Below are positions 1-13,000 of a DNA stretch of 64,000 bases, piece by piece. Position numbers and translations under genes: made by a program. The notes beneath the pieces were generated by a model. The model had not been told where the DNA came from and ran no database searches. It saw nothing but the letters and a program-made list of their open reading frames with translations. The DNA comes from Bugula neritina (Eukaryota; Bryozoa; Gymnolaemata; Cheilostomatida; Bugulidae). The stretch covers positions 3,118,128 to 3,182,127 of the forward strand of contig OZ037771.1 in NCBI GenBank assembly GCA_964035545.1. The letters are read 5' to 3'. Each line of letters begins with the position of its first letter. Within the stretch, counting starts at the first letter, position 1.

Positions 1-1049
1 GTAAAAATGGCTTTAAACAGTTTGGAGGAAATACAAAATATTGGTTTTAAAGTATGTTTATAAAAATTAGAATTGATTTTTTATTTAAAAAAAATGAGTA
101 TAAATGGTTGTTTACTTTAAAGTGATGGCTTGTAGCGAGCAAAGTATACTTACGTTGTAAAATATGCTAATTGCCAGAATCAGATATCCAGCAAATCAAA
201 TTGCAAGTCCAATTTGCGATTAGCACCAGTGGGTGTATACATTTACAATACTTGTATTCATATTGATCTTGCAGTGACTACTGATTAGTTGTCGGGTGAC
301 AAAATAGAAAAGATAGTTGGTTACTTATTACTGTCCGTTGTATCTTCTCAGCCGTGCGGATATTGAAATTCACGGTGACGCTAACTTTCAAGTTTTATTA
401 CTGATCAACTTGAACTCAAACCCAAGGTCAAACTCAATAACATTAACTATAGTCTATAAGTATAAGTATAAGTATAAGTCAATAACTATAACATTAAATA
501 TAAGATTTCGTGATAACAATTATAATGACTGTAAGTGTCACGATTAGTATGAGTATGGCTGAGTGAGTGAATAGCCATCTCATTACAGTCACTCATCAGA
601 TTCGGAGTCATTCTCATCCTGACATCGTCAGCGTGATCGTGTGATACTGATAGTGATACTAATACAGATTCAGATTGTTTATGGCGATACGGACATGAAA
701 TACTCATACTTTAACTTATGAATATTTGTTTTGAATGTCAATAATCAATTTCACCGACTCAATCTGAATCCTATAATTATATACTTATAGTAAACATTTT
801 GAGTTCCAAGTACAGCAATAGTTATACTCCTTGGGCTTATTTATTATAGTTATTGCTGCCAGTGTCTGGCAGTATTGGCCACTAGACGTAGGCTTAAGCT
901 TTGAGTTTGAGGAAACAACAAAGCTAAAAGATAGTAATATTAATGGTAAGAGTAATTTACCATTGAATAGAAAAGAAAGAGACCGTAACACCAACTGTAG
1001 TTTAGCTAGCTGGTTACACTATACTAATACAGACTGTCGTGTAACAAAC
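1..1049. other. Upstream flank of the filamin-like gene, low-complexity DNA
   Basis: No gene is recognised here. From about 400 to 720 the sequence is a patchwork of degenerate short motifs (runs of TATAAG, GAGTATG and GTGATACT). The frame that is open upstream of the proposed filamin start (from 831) reads as non-filamin sequence, so it is treated as 5' UTR or promoter. A TATA-rich stretch lies near 770-790, but no promoter can be assigned with confidence. Confidence 0.4.
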
Positions 1050-4000
1050 ATGGCCTATGCCAACCAGACGGCTGTGGCATACAACGGCTACAATGGAGTT
1101 GTAAATGTGAGTGGAGGAGCTTCCTTATACCCCACTCATGCTAATTCTGGCAGTGTCAAAGTGGACCAGATTAAACCTATAGTTCTGGGACAAATCAACT
1201 CTTTCCTGTGTAAGTATTATTTGTAAATTTGTATATTTTAATTTGATGTAAATTTTAGGTATTGAACAGTTTAATTCAATCAGCAAATGAGTAAAATATT
1301 ATGTAAAAATCATCACACAGCGTGTAGGAAAAATATCTTGTCATCTTTAAGGAACTAATCTGTAACTACAATATATCAGCACTATTATTTAACAAGAAAC
1401 AGCATTTTATGAAGAGAATTGTCAAGTGTAGGGTTGCTGTATTGATTTCTAGTGTTTTTGGCTTTTCATTTTCAAAAATACCTTCGAGTGGACAAGAATA
1501 GCTACACCAAGATTGTTACAAAGTTTTAAAATTAGCTCTTTACTATGTTGGTAGCTTGAACTTGCAGTAGTCTTTCAGTCATCATTTCTAAATTATATGC
1601 AGATAGAGTTCCGAAGCTATACAAGTTTGATTTTTACCTAAACTAGGAATAGAAGCTAGTTGTTTTGTCAACTCATTTCTTAATTTTCTATACTTGTAAC
1701 TTCAGTTAGTTCTCTAAAAACTTCTCTCATACGTTTTATAATTTATTACTCGTTCTATTCTGTTACTGGGATCTAAACTTTTAATGTATATGCCTAACTT
1801 TTACATCCTTTTATTTTCCAATTGCCTAAAATATAGTAAAATATTCGATTAGTCAGGTTGTGTGACTCAATCTCACAACACTATTCCTCACTAATAAATT
1901 TGAATAACAAATCATGTTCATTCTTTTGTCCAACTCATACTAATGCGATGGCATTCTATGCCTGTAGTTGTCATTTCACAACAAGCAAAATACACTCTGC
2001 AGACAATTTTATTCCTCATCACAATAATTACCTGTTCCACTTATGTGGTCATTTCTAAAAAAGTCAACCTGCTTGTTTGCAGACCAATCATTAATCATGT
2101 ATTGTGAATACTAAATCAATGTTTAGATATTTTTTAAAATGGATTAAATGACAGGTAATTTTTTTGTCTGTTCCTGATAGTAGAGAAAAATATATCTTTT
2201 GCTGTTATCAATGCTCTCTATATATTTAGTCCTAATTTTCATCATAACTATCTTCAACTTGATGGTCACATGTTTACTTTTAAGCTCTAACTGATAACTT
2301 GGCACATATTCACGGGCTTTCCATGGATCGATCTCAGCAAGATCGATCCATGGAAAGCCCGCGATTATTCTAAAAGCAAATACCCTCAGCAAGTAGCTTC
2401 TAAACATGCTATTCTAGAGTCTAAACACTAACACTAATACAGTGATGCTTATATTTTCTTGGAAATCAGATTTTGGTTCCAGTTTCTTTTTTTTGTAGGT
2501 CAGACAAATTTTGTTAATTTTATTTTTTGCGTGGTGAAATGGTGCAGCACACTATAAGCTGCTATTATCTTACATTGTTTTACACTACTCTACTACTAGG
2601 TGGATTTAGTGCTCAACAATTAGCTAATATTTGCTTTGATACTCGACCTCCTACTACTCCTGGTATGCCACATTCAACACTTGAACCTTAACCTCTAAAT
2701 AGAAGTAACTGAGTTTTTCTAGCTTCTATTTTCTTTGCTCCGCACTAATGTATTGGGAACGGCTATTTTACAATCGATGAAGGAAATTTCAAATTTTCTA
2801 CTTGATTTCTGATACAAGTTGAACCCATCACTTTTTTGGAATTCTATTATATGTGACCAATTGCAACAGAACTGGGAATTAACAGCATTTATGGAGTGTA
2901 AAAAAAATATAAATATATTATATTTATGTTCTATGGAATAGAATATTTAGTTCAGTATAATATAATGCTGAGAGTTTAGACTATTGGAATGTTATTTTCT
3001 TTATACATAGTTAGAATAAAACGTTCCAAGTAACTAAGTCATTAGCAGGCCTCCTTCAACATGAAAAAATTAGTTTTCCTCTATTCAAATCTCTTTTACA
3101 TATTTTCTGATTGACAAAATATGTTTGGAATGCAAATCCAGAAGTTTGTTAATTTCGGAAGTGAGCCTCTGTTGATTGGTGCAAACTATGCATTATTCTC
3201 ACTATTAAGTATCATTTCCTCATTTAACCATCAAAAATTCTCTTGTCATTGTTACCAAAGTTGATCAAGCTTTTCAAAAGGGTTTTATATTTTATCAATA
3301 ATCAGCTACGCATATCTTAGAGAAACTGTGAGTTAGCATGGTGATCAGTTAGGTTTGCCAATGCTTGAAGCACCAGATGAGAGGGAGAGCTGCAGTCTCC
3401 TAGGTGAACCTATGCTTTACTCTCACAATGTCCACGCTTAGATGAATGTAATCCATTCATTCCTACTGCTCTATCCATATACCTGGTTACCATGGCAACA
3501 CATCATAACTATGTAGTGTTTAGTAGTATTTTCCGGTTGGTTACATGTAGATTTGACATTGTTTTCTGACTAACCCTTTGAGATCACTGAGATTCCTGTG
3601 TTGTCAATATGATCTACATTTATCTCTAAGCATAAGCTGGAGCTGATGAATAGGTTTTCACACATTGTAATATGATATGATATGTATTTAACACGTGACT
3701 GAGCTGTGCATGGCTTTCAATATGCAGATTTTTTCATCTATGTTTATTGCGAGTTTGCTTGCAGCTGTGCCATTTTTGTATTTTTGTAATATCACAAATT
3801 ATCTAAATTGTATTCCTACAGTTTTACAGAATTAGACTCTTAAGGCCAATGTTACACTACCTCTAATATTTTGCTTTAAAAATTATTTTTATTGGCTTGT
3901 AATTTCAAAGCATATGTGAACTTGCCTTTATTTTCATAAATGAAAAATGGGCAGTTATAAATAAAAAATACCCTTAGTATATTTTGCAGTTTCATCACTG

Positions 4001-7000
4001 AGTATATTTTGTAGTTTTTGATGTAAACAACCAAACATAGATAACAGAAATTTGCACCATCAATTTTTTTTAATTTTCTATATAAGTGGTTAAACTTTTT
4101 TAGTACTATTAAATAAGGAAATTTTATTGATTTTAATCTTATTTTTGCTTCATCATATGCTCAAAACCCAAAGAATAACCCTCCCTAATACTTAATACAC
4201 AAACTCGTAGAAGTCACATGACTAAGTATTGTAAAGTTCATATTGTTTACAGTGGATGCATCAGCTGCTGGGAAAGGGACTCTAGACTTGAGTGTGGGCC
4301 CTCCTAACAAAACCCTACCTCATGAGATCAAAAATATAGGAACTCAGCTATTCCTTATAGAATTTACACCTACAGAGCCTGTGGACCATGAAGTCTCAAT
4401 ACAGTTTAACGAGACTCACATTCCTGGTCAGTGCTGACAAGTTATATTGTAAAAATTATTAAATTCATGATTGTGGCACAGTTTAACACAGAGTGTAACA
4501 GTATTACAGAGTAAAACAGTATTACACAGTGTAACAGTATTCCAACATTGAATATGCTGAAATCTGATGCGTTTTCTCAGGTTCTCCCTTAATTATTCCA
4601 TATTATTCTAATAATGTGACCTCAGTTGCTGGTAAGTTAGTTAATACACGCGGTTGGTATTACTATACTGTATTATTATACCATATTACTACATACATAC
4701 TGTATTACTATACAGTGTGACTACTATGGTACACCCATCTCCTATAGTCTAACTATTGTAAAGCTCTCTAACTATTATCTCCACCTGTCAGTGTCTTGTC
4801 CACACTAATAGATTGTAAACCCCATTATATGTTCATAGTCTAATATCTCCCTCTATTGTATGGGTTTTGCGTATATGTTGTGAGGTATTCAGGGAAGGTC
4901 CGGGATGTTTTTGTGTCATTTATGAATTAACAGTTGTCTTCCCTTGTCTATTGGTTAACAAAGTTTATAGCAACTTTGTTATAATATATTTATGGGTTAC
5001 TGTGTATTGGATCTGAAGCTAAATAGCCTTTGGCCACGCACTGGCTGTGGATTACCCACTTATCTCTCCACAGTTTAGAAAGTAGCGCCTTTTGCCTAAA
5101 TACTTCAAGTGTGTTGGTTTTGTACAACAGTTAGTATTTGTGATGCAAACATACATTTATTACTCTTATTATTTTATACTTGATAAAGATAGTGCTGCCT
5201 TATGTTCAATACTGTAATTTCATTAAGCTTACAGCCTATCACAATATAATATAGCTGCTACCTTGATAGGTGTTTTATATTAATGCAACATGAGCATTCA
5301 AAGTGTATTATTGAATAATACTAATAAATTGCTTGTTTTTAGGAAGTCCTTTCATACTAAAAGCGCCATATATGGACATCTCTTCTGTGATAGTATCGGG
5401 AGAGGGGTTGGTGCTAGCTAAAGTACATGATCAGGTAACTATTTTCAGAAACTGGCAACTACACCTGGCAATTGGCAATAAGCAGCTATACCTGGCAATT
5501 GGCAATAAACAACTACATCTGGCAATTGGCAATAAGCAAATTCTTGCTAGCAACAAACAACTTCTGTTTGAATTTTATTATATTTGTACTTCCCTAGAAA
5601 GTGGAAATGCATTGTATTATAATGCCAGTTCACAGTGTTCAAAATTATGATGAGATTTGCTGATATATTCTTCATTTGGGCAGATCTATGTAAATAACTC
5701 CGTAGCCCATGTTTGTTGCCACTGCAGGCTGTATTCAACATAAACGCTACCAGACTGCCTTCTACTATACAACCTACAGTACAAGTTCTCGGGCCACAAG
5801 GCTCTGTTCAAGCCAATGTCATTGCAACAGATCTTGGACAGTATAGAGTAGCCTGGATACCTTCTCATGCAGGTAAATTTACTTCACTCTAGTTCTTCTG
5901 TCACACTGTCAACAATAAAAAGCTTTCAAAGTTTTAATTTTATTTCGAAACTATATTATTCAGATGTTACACATGCAAGCTCTGTGTGTATGTTGCAATT
6001 TAGAGCTTCAAAGTTCTTCGTGTTTTTACTCCTTATCTGCCATCTTGATATGTGAATTTGCTTAGCGACTCTAACCGTAACTGACTACGAGAAAGTATTT
6101 TATGCTTCATTGTCTTTTCCAGTTGAATGACTGGAAATACATTGCAGTATGTAACACAAGTAATACAACACTGCTCCATAGTATTCAGTGACTCAATTAT
6201 ATGTTATCTGTGTCTATCCATTGTGTATGTGTAATGTGTAGGTGTGATAGTATGTATGCTTACATATACGTACATGTAAGTATGATATGTACATTTATGC
6301 ATTTATTGCTATAATTGGATATCTCAGTGTTAATGTAAGCTCATGTTTTTTTTCAAGAAAAGATAAAAAATGATTTATATCATAAGACACTGAATATCCA
6401 GTTGTATAAAGATAGTAGCATTACAGCATTAGGGTGGTGTATAGCACAGCATTACAGCTCGGTGTAAAACTGTGTGAGAGTGTTTGCTAAGGTTGCCTGG
6501 TGTATCTTGTTGTGTACTGGAGATGTTGCTGTGTAACACGCAGTGTGTCAATACAGGTGATTATGAGATAAAAGTAACAATGGCCGGACAGGAAGTGCCC
6601 CGTAGTCCGTTCCGCGTCAAGGTTGCCGATCCAAAACAGGTCAAGGTTGATTGTCCACCATTTGCAAATTTGGGAAACACTGCCAATGTTAAAGGTAACT
6701 CTATGTTGCTGCCATTTTATTCTTATTTAATATTCTATTGCTTGTCTAGACTTTTGACAATTGCCATTAAAAATAGTATGTCTGCATATTTTCAAACCTT
6801 TGTTTATTTTACGTCAACCAAGCAAAGCTGGTATTGGTTTATTATTATCACAGTTGATGTAAGCAGAGCTGGTATTGGTTTATTATTATCACAGTTGATG
6901 TAAGCAGAGCTGGTATTGGTCCATTATTATTGCAGTTGATGTAAGCAGAGCTGGTATTGGCTCATTATTATTACAGCTGATGTAAGCAGAGCTGGTATTG

Positions 7001-10000
7001 GTCCATTATTATTGCAGTTGATGTAAGCAGAGCTGGTATTGGTAAACTGGTTGTGATCATCTCAGTGGATGGTAGTTATGTGCCCAACACTGTACACCAA
7101 GAGGGACCCTCTCTATACAGATTTTCCTTTAAACCTAACGTAGCCAAGACACATGAAGTTAGCGTAAGTACACCAATGAACCCAAAATACGCGTAAATAT
7201 GTTGTACAGCCACATTTTTAAGTGAATAAAAGTTCATCAGCTTCATCATAGTTTTAATTTTCTTTCTTGTAACCAGTGATGTGTTAAAAAGATATATTAT
7301 TTATATTTTTGATTACACAGGGTGTGACAATTCCTAAATGGTCTTTTACTTTACATTGAAAATTGATACCAGCTTTATGTATACAAACAGTGCATCACGT
7401 TAATTTGACATAATAATGTTTTTTAACAGTGTAGTGTTTCATGTTAGATTCTTGTCCGCAGGTACAATTCAATGGAGAGAATGTCCATGGATCACCATTT
7501 ACCTGCGCTGTGACCGGTGGCAGCAGAAATGTCTCACTGACTAGTAAACAGCTGACTCATTACTTTGGTAACCCAGTGGAGGTGGAAAGTAAGTAGTAGA
7601 TAGTGATATAGTAGTGTATAGTGATATAGTACTGTATAGTGATAGTGATACTGTATAGTGATATAGTCGTGTATAGTTATAGAATACTGTATAGTAATAT
7701 AGTACTACTGTATAGTAATAGAATACTGTATAGTGATAGAGTACTGTATAGTGATATAGTACTGTATAGTGATAGAGTACGTACTCGTAACGCTGCCGTA
7801 CTATTTTGACAGTCGATGCCAGGTCAGCCGGGGAAGGTCAGATTGTTGCAGAAGTCAGCTCTCTGAATGGAGGTGTTCCCAGTGACCTCGTAGCCACGTC
7901 CACCAAGAAAGTCTACCTGCTTTCTTTCCTCCCCAAGGAGGGGGGCGAGCACACCGTCACCGTAACCTTCAACGAAGAGCCCGTACCTCGTATGTCTCTA
8001 TGCAGTTGTTTCTAAAAGTAAAAGTATTTGCTATTAAGTGGAACTCAGGCTTAGCTCAATCTTCTGTAAGAGTCTGCTGATTCTGGAAAAGTCGGATTTC
8101 AGTTTAGTTGAAATGAAATTCTTTGCTGTCTGTTCAGCTTGGCATCTTAACGTCAATATTTTATGAGTTATCTCCTCTTTAAACTTAGTATTTTATATTC
8201 AGTCTTGCCAGCTTGCACAGATAGCCAATCATTGTTACTGTTCTTTGCAAATGGCCAATCGTTATTGCAGTTAGTTACTGTGAAGTTGATATATACGTCA
8301 TATGATTTTATAGAATCACCGCTAAAGATACATGTCCAGGGTGGACCATCTCACTCACAGAATGTAAGTATATTCTGAGTCATATTATAAATATTAAATA
8401 TTACATTATTTTTTGGATATATTTTGTGTTCTAATAATAGGTCGCTTCTCCATGCTTTTCTAAGTTTAAACATTTCTAATTTCTTCACATTTCTTTCCAG
8501 TATTTTATTCCACTCGATTATATATATAACCCATACGTATATATAATGTCTTGCTCATATGCAATACTGAACTGTAAAGATACAAGTACATATAGATCAG
8601 GCTTTAGAGGGCAAAATTCTTCTAAAAGTGCGTCAAGTCGATGCACAGCACACCAAATGATCTAGTTTGGGCTTTTTCCTATATTGTAAAATTTATTTTA
8701 ACGGTATCCAGCTTACAATCAATTTCTTGTATCTACTCTACTTACCTTTTTACTTTACTTACTCCAGTACTTGCATAGCAGTAGAGAGTTTGCTCTAAAT
8801 ACATGAAATATTAAAATGCGTTCACTTTTCTAGCCAATACAGCTGGCAACACTTTGTAATGGTACAGTATCATCTGTATGAATGGCATGATTTAACATTT
8901 TACTATCGTTACATGTGTTGTGACTGATTATGATTTGTTGTTCGACTTGTACCACAACACTGCGTTCTATGTTGTGTTATATATTGCATCATGCAATGTA
9001 GTCCGCCATGTTTGATTATACGTAACTCACTGATACTGCATGTACGCACTTACTGCACGCTGCAGGTAAAACGTGCTGATTGATCTTTTGCCTACCTATA
9101 CTCTGATATTTATGAAATTATATAATTATTATGAAATTTATAGAATCATGTAATTATAACTCTATAAATAATAATGTATAAAATTGTAATTCTATAATTT
9201 ATTCTCAATAGAACTATTGGTTGGATATTATAATGTAGAGGACAACTCTGTAGTCTGATGATTATTCAGTACTTTCTACCTGCAAGCTGTGCCACTTTCA
9301 GTAGACTCGCTGAGTTGTCTTCTCTCTATATATACTAGTCTTATACCTCTTCACTATCCAACCTCCAACCTTCTCAGTTCTTACAATGATTTGTTTACCT
9401 GCATGATGAATGTATACACCTTTTCAATGCATCCCATAGCTAGATCTTCCTTTTATGTATTATATTTTTAGGAAATAATTTTTATTGTGCCACTTGTAAT
9501 AAACATTTAGACATAACTAACAGTCATTAAGTGAGTAGATTGAACTACTAGGTTATTGTATTGTTCTTAGATTTGCTTTAGCAATGTCAATAGTACCGCG
9601 AGTGTTTACTATGAGCCTCATAGCATTGTGCTACTCAGCATGTGTTTCTTTTCTCCTTCTTTCCTTGAACTTAGTAGAGCATTCAGATAAAAAAGAAGTG
9701 GTCTAATTAAGTTTATTGAGGGTTGTGTCCCTTGTAATGTATGCAGATAGTTCACTTCACTGTACTGTAATGGCGTAGAGTAAGGCATGCTATCAGTATA
9801 GTATAGGGGATCACCAGCTTTCCATGTACCGATCTCAGATCGATCTCGAGCGAGATCGATCCATGGAAAGATGCCAAAGATCGATCTCTGTCGATCTGAG
9901 CTGGTCGGTCTGTGGAGCGCGAACTCAGATCGATCTCATGTCAATAAGACCATGGAAAGACGCCAGATCGATCTGAGAAGTAGAAAAAGACTGCGCGCTA

Positions 10001-13000
10001 CAATGTTGTCTCCTAATAAAAATGATAACTTATTGATAATTACTAAGCAAAGCATTTAATAATTATGATAGCCACCTTTTCAGATGCCAAAACTTTGACT
10101 TTCAGTACAATGATTAAGAAAACTCAATTATATGCAGTAGAAGGTAAAAAAATGGGAGAATTTAAATTGAATTTAAATGACTAATAAAACTTAGTTTCAT
10201 TAGCTATTTTCTTTGTAATTTTAAGCCTAACAGTCCTGTAAGTTTATCAATAGTCTGCAAGACAGCCATTTATTTTATATAAGCTGTCAAGCTAAAAAAT
10301 TAAAATTAATTATTTTAAATTGGCCAAATTACCATAAACTGAAAGCTTTGCTGCGTATAGTTTATAGCTGGGATTAAATTTTAGACTACGACCATCTTGT
10401 TTTCAACAGTAGCAGCTTTAATCACTCAAATAGGTAAACAAAATATACTTTTAAAGTATCCTTCACTCAAGAGGAGGCAACTTCGCGAGATCGATCTGAC
10501 ACTCTCATGGAAAAACGATCGATCTGAGCACATTTCTCAGATCGATCCTAGCGAGATCGATCTGAGATCGGTACATGGAAAGCCCGTGTATAGGGACGTG
10601 TAGCTTGCCATTCTCCTCTGTGAACTTTCAACTCTAAACCTGATTTATAATAATAATATTTATACATCTCCTAATGTTCTGTTACTTTTAAAAGAATTTG
10701 TTGAAAGAAAGATCCCAAACCTTTGTAATAACATGTCAATGGCATTTGCATATATTATAATGTTTTTACTCATTCTTTCTCTTTCCATTTCCCTGTAAAC
10801 TGTTCTGTCCCTTGCTTTATCCCAGCTGTTGTATCCCAGGGTAGTAATATACAGAGGACTGAAATGTTAGTCTACCAGCAAACCCCCTCGCACCCCCTTC
10901 CTCCCCCTCAGCATCACTTGAAGGAGACTGTGTACTCTACTCAGCAAGAGGTGCTGCCGGCCACTCCTCACGCTGCCAGGGAGTATTCTCTGTACAATGG
11001 ACAGCATTCTCCTGCTGCTATGCAGTCATATGACCAGCATACTACTACTCTACAAGTGAGTGTGGACACACTATAGTACCATATAGTATAGTTTATAACT
11101 TTAGGCTACTGCTTAATTTACTTGTGTCTTGTGTTAGCCCATGCTATTCCCCGAAAAAAAAACCCCTTTTTTAACTCTTTCAAAGCTTCCCTCTGCGACA
11201 TTATTTGTTGAAATTGAGATAAAGTTTTTATAAACTGCACGATATTGCAAAGGTATGCTTCTGGATGTTTTCAACATTTTATTCTAGTTTGGCTAGGGTT
11301 TAGCACACATGTTATACTAGAGGTTTAGCACACATGTTATACTAGAGGTTTAGCACACCTGCTATACTAGAGGTTTAGCACACATGTTATACTAGAGGTT
11401 TAGCACACATGCTATACTAGAGGTTTAGCACACATGCTATACTGGAGGTTTAGCACACATGCTATACTAGAGGTTTAGCACACATGCTATGCTAGAGGTT
11501 TAGCACACATGCTATACTAGAGGTTCAGCACACATGCTATGCTGGAGGTTTAGCACACATGTTATGCTGGAGGTTTAGCACACATGCTATACTAGAGGTT
11601 TAGCACACATGCTATACTAGAGGTTTAGCACACATGCTATGCTAGAGGTTTAGCACACATGCTATACTAGAGGTTTAGCACACATGCTATGCTAGAGGTT
11701 TAGCACACGTGTTATACTAGAGGTTTAGCACACCTGCTATACTAGAGGTTTAGCACACATGTTATGCTAGAGGTTTAGCACATATGTTATTATAATGTTA
11801 ATTTTCAGGAGTTAACTCGGACCATCACCTACCAGCCTCAGTATGAGTCAGCTATGGCTAACGAATCAACATACTTCGAGATAAACCCTCACGGGCTCTC
11901 TCAGAAAGACCTGGATGTAAAGGTAGAAGGTCGGTAGAGTCTTGGTATGACCAGCAAATGTGCTTTTATTTTATTTCATATAGTAATTTGTATATAATGT
12001 TTTTATGTAATATTCATATACTAGTCTTTATATTACATAGTTTTACTATATTGCACATTTATTATTTTGTATGATATGCTCCAACACTTGTAGTTATATT
12101 GTATTGAATAATATTTATATTATATTGCTATTAGTATATTATTTAATACTGACTATATTGTGTCACATGTTCAGCATGCAGTAAAATGCCATACTATATT
12201 CATCTAGATCCGTACTACAAGGCAGTTCCTCTAAAGGTGACACAACATGGAGGGAAGTTGAGGTACGAGTTTACTCCACGGAACACGGGTAAATACCACG
12301 TGTACGTGGAAGTGGATGGGGCGGAGCTTCCTGGCTCCCCCTTCATATACTTCGTACAGCCCAGCTCTGGGGTGATCATCAAAGATGTCACGGAAGAGGG
12401 ATATGTAGGGGAGGAGATGTATTTCATTGGTGAGTATGTATGTGTGACACTGTGTGTGAGTGTGTGTGACACTGTGTGTGAGTGTGTGTGACACTGTGTG
12501 TGATAGTGTATGTATGTGTATAATGTATATGTGACACTGTATGTAGGTGTGATACTTTGTGTATATGTATGCGACTCTACACATTGTGTTAATGTGTATC
12601 ACACTGTATGTGCGCGCATGTGTGTGGGACACTGTTTGTATATGGCAACTAGGCTATTACGTATGATGTGTGTTTTTATTTCTTTATATTAATTTATTTA
12701 TTTTCAATCTGTTAATTTACTCATATTACATGTACTAGTGTGTATGCTAGATATGTCATGTGAATGTCTAGTTGGCTGACGCTGCCTTCAGGTAAAGTAC
12801 CTAACGTATATTCTATTTCTAGTTGATGCATCTGAAGCTGGCAGCGGTGACCTTGATGTCGAGGTGTCGTGTAACGGTCAGTTGGTAAGAATCAAACGTG
12901 AGCCCCTCGGCCAATCACAGTACAGGTACACTTACGTGCCCAAACAAGGCGGGGAACACTTGATAGACGTACAGTACAACTATGAGAGAGTTCCAGGTGG

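Noticed and set aside
831-1049. N-terminal extension of the filamin-like protein
   Set aside because: The frame is open but its sequence has no filamin or CH character, and the ATG at 1050 lies directly before the first repeat.
11297-11790. CRISPR-like array
   Set aside because: Repeats are directly adjacent without unique spacers and lie in a eukaryotic intron; it is a minisatellite.
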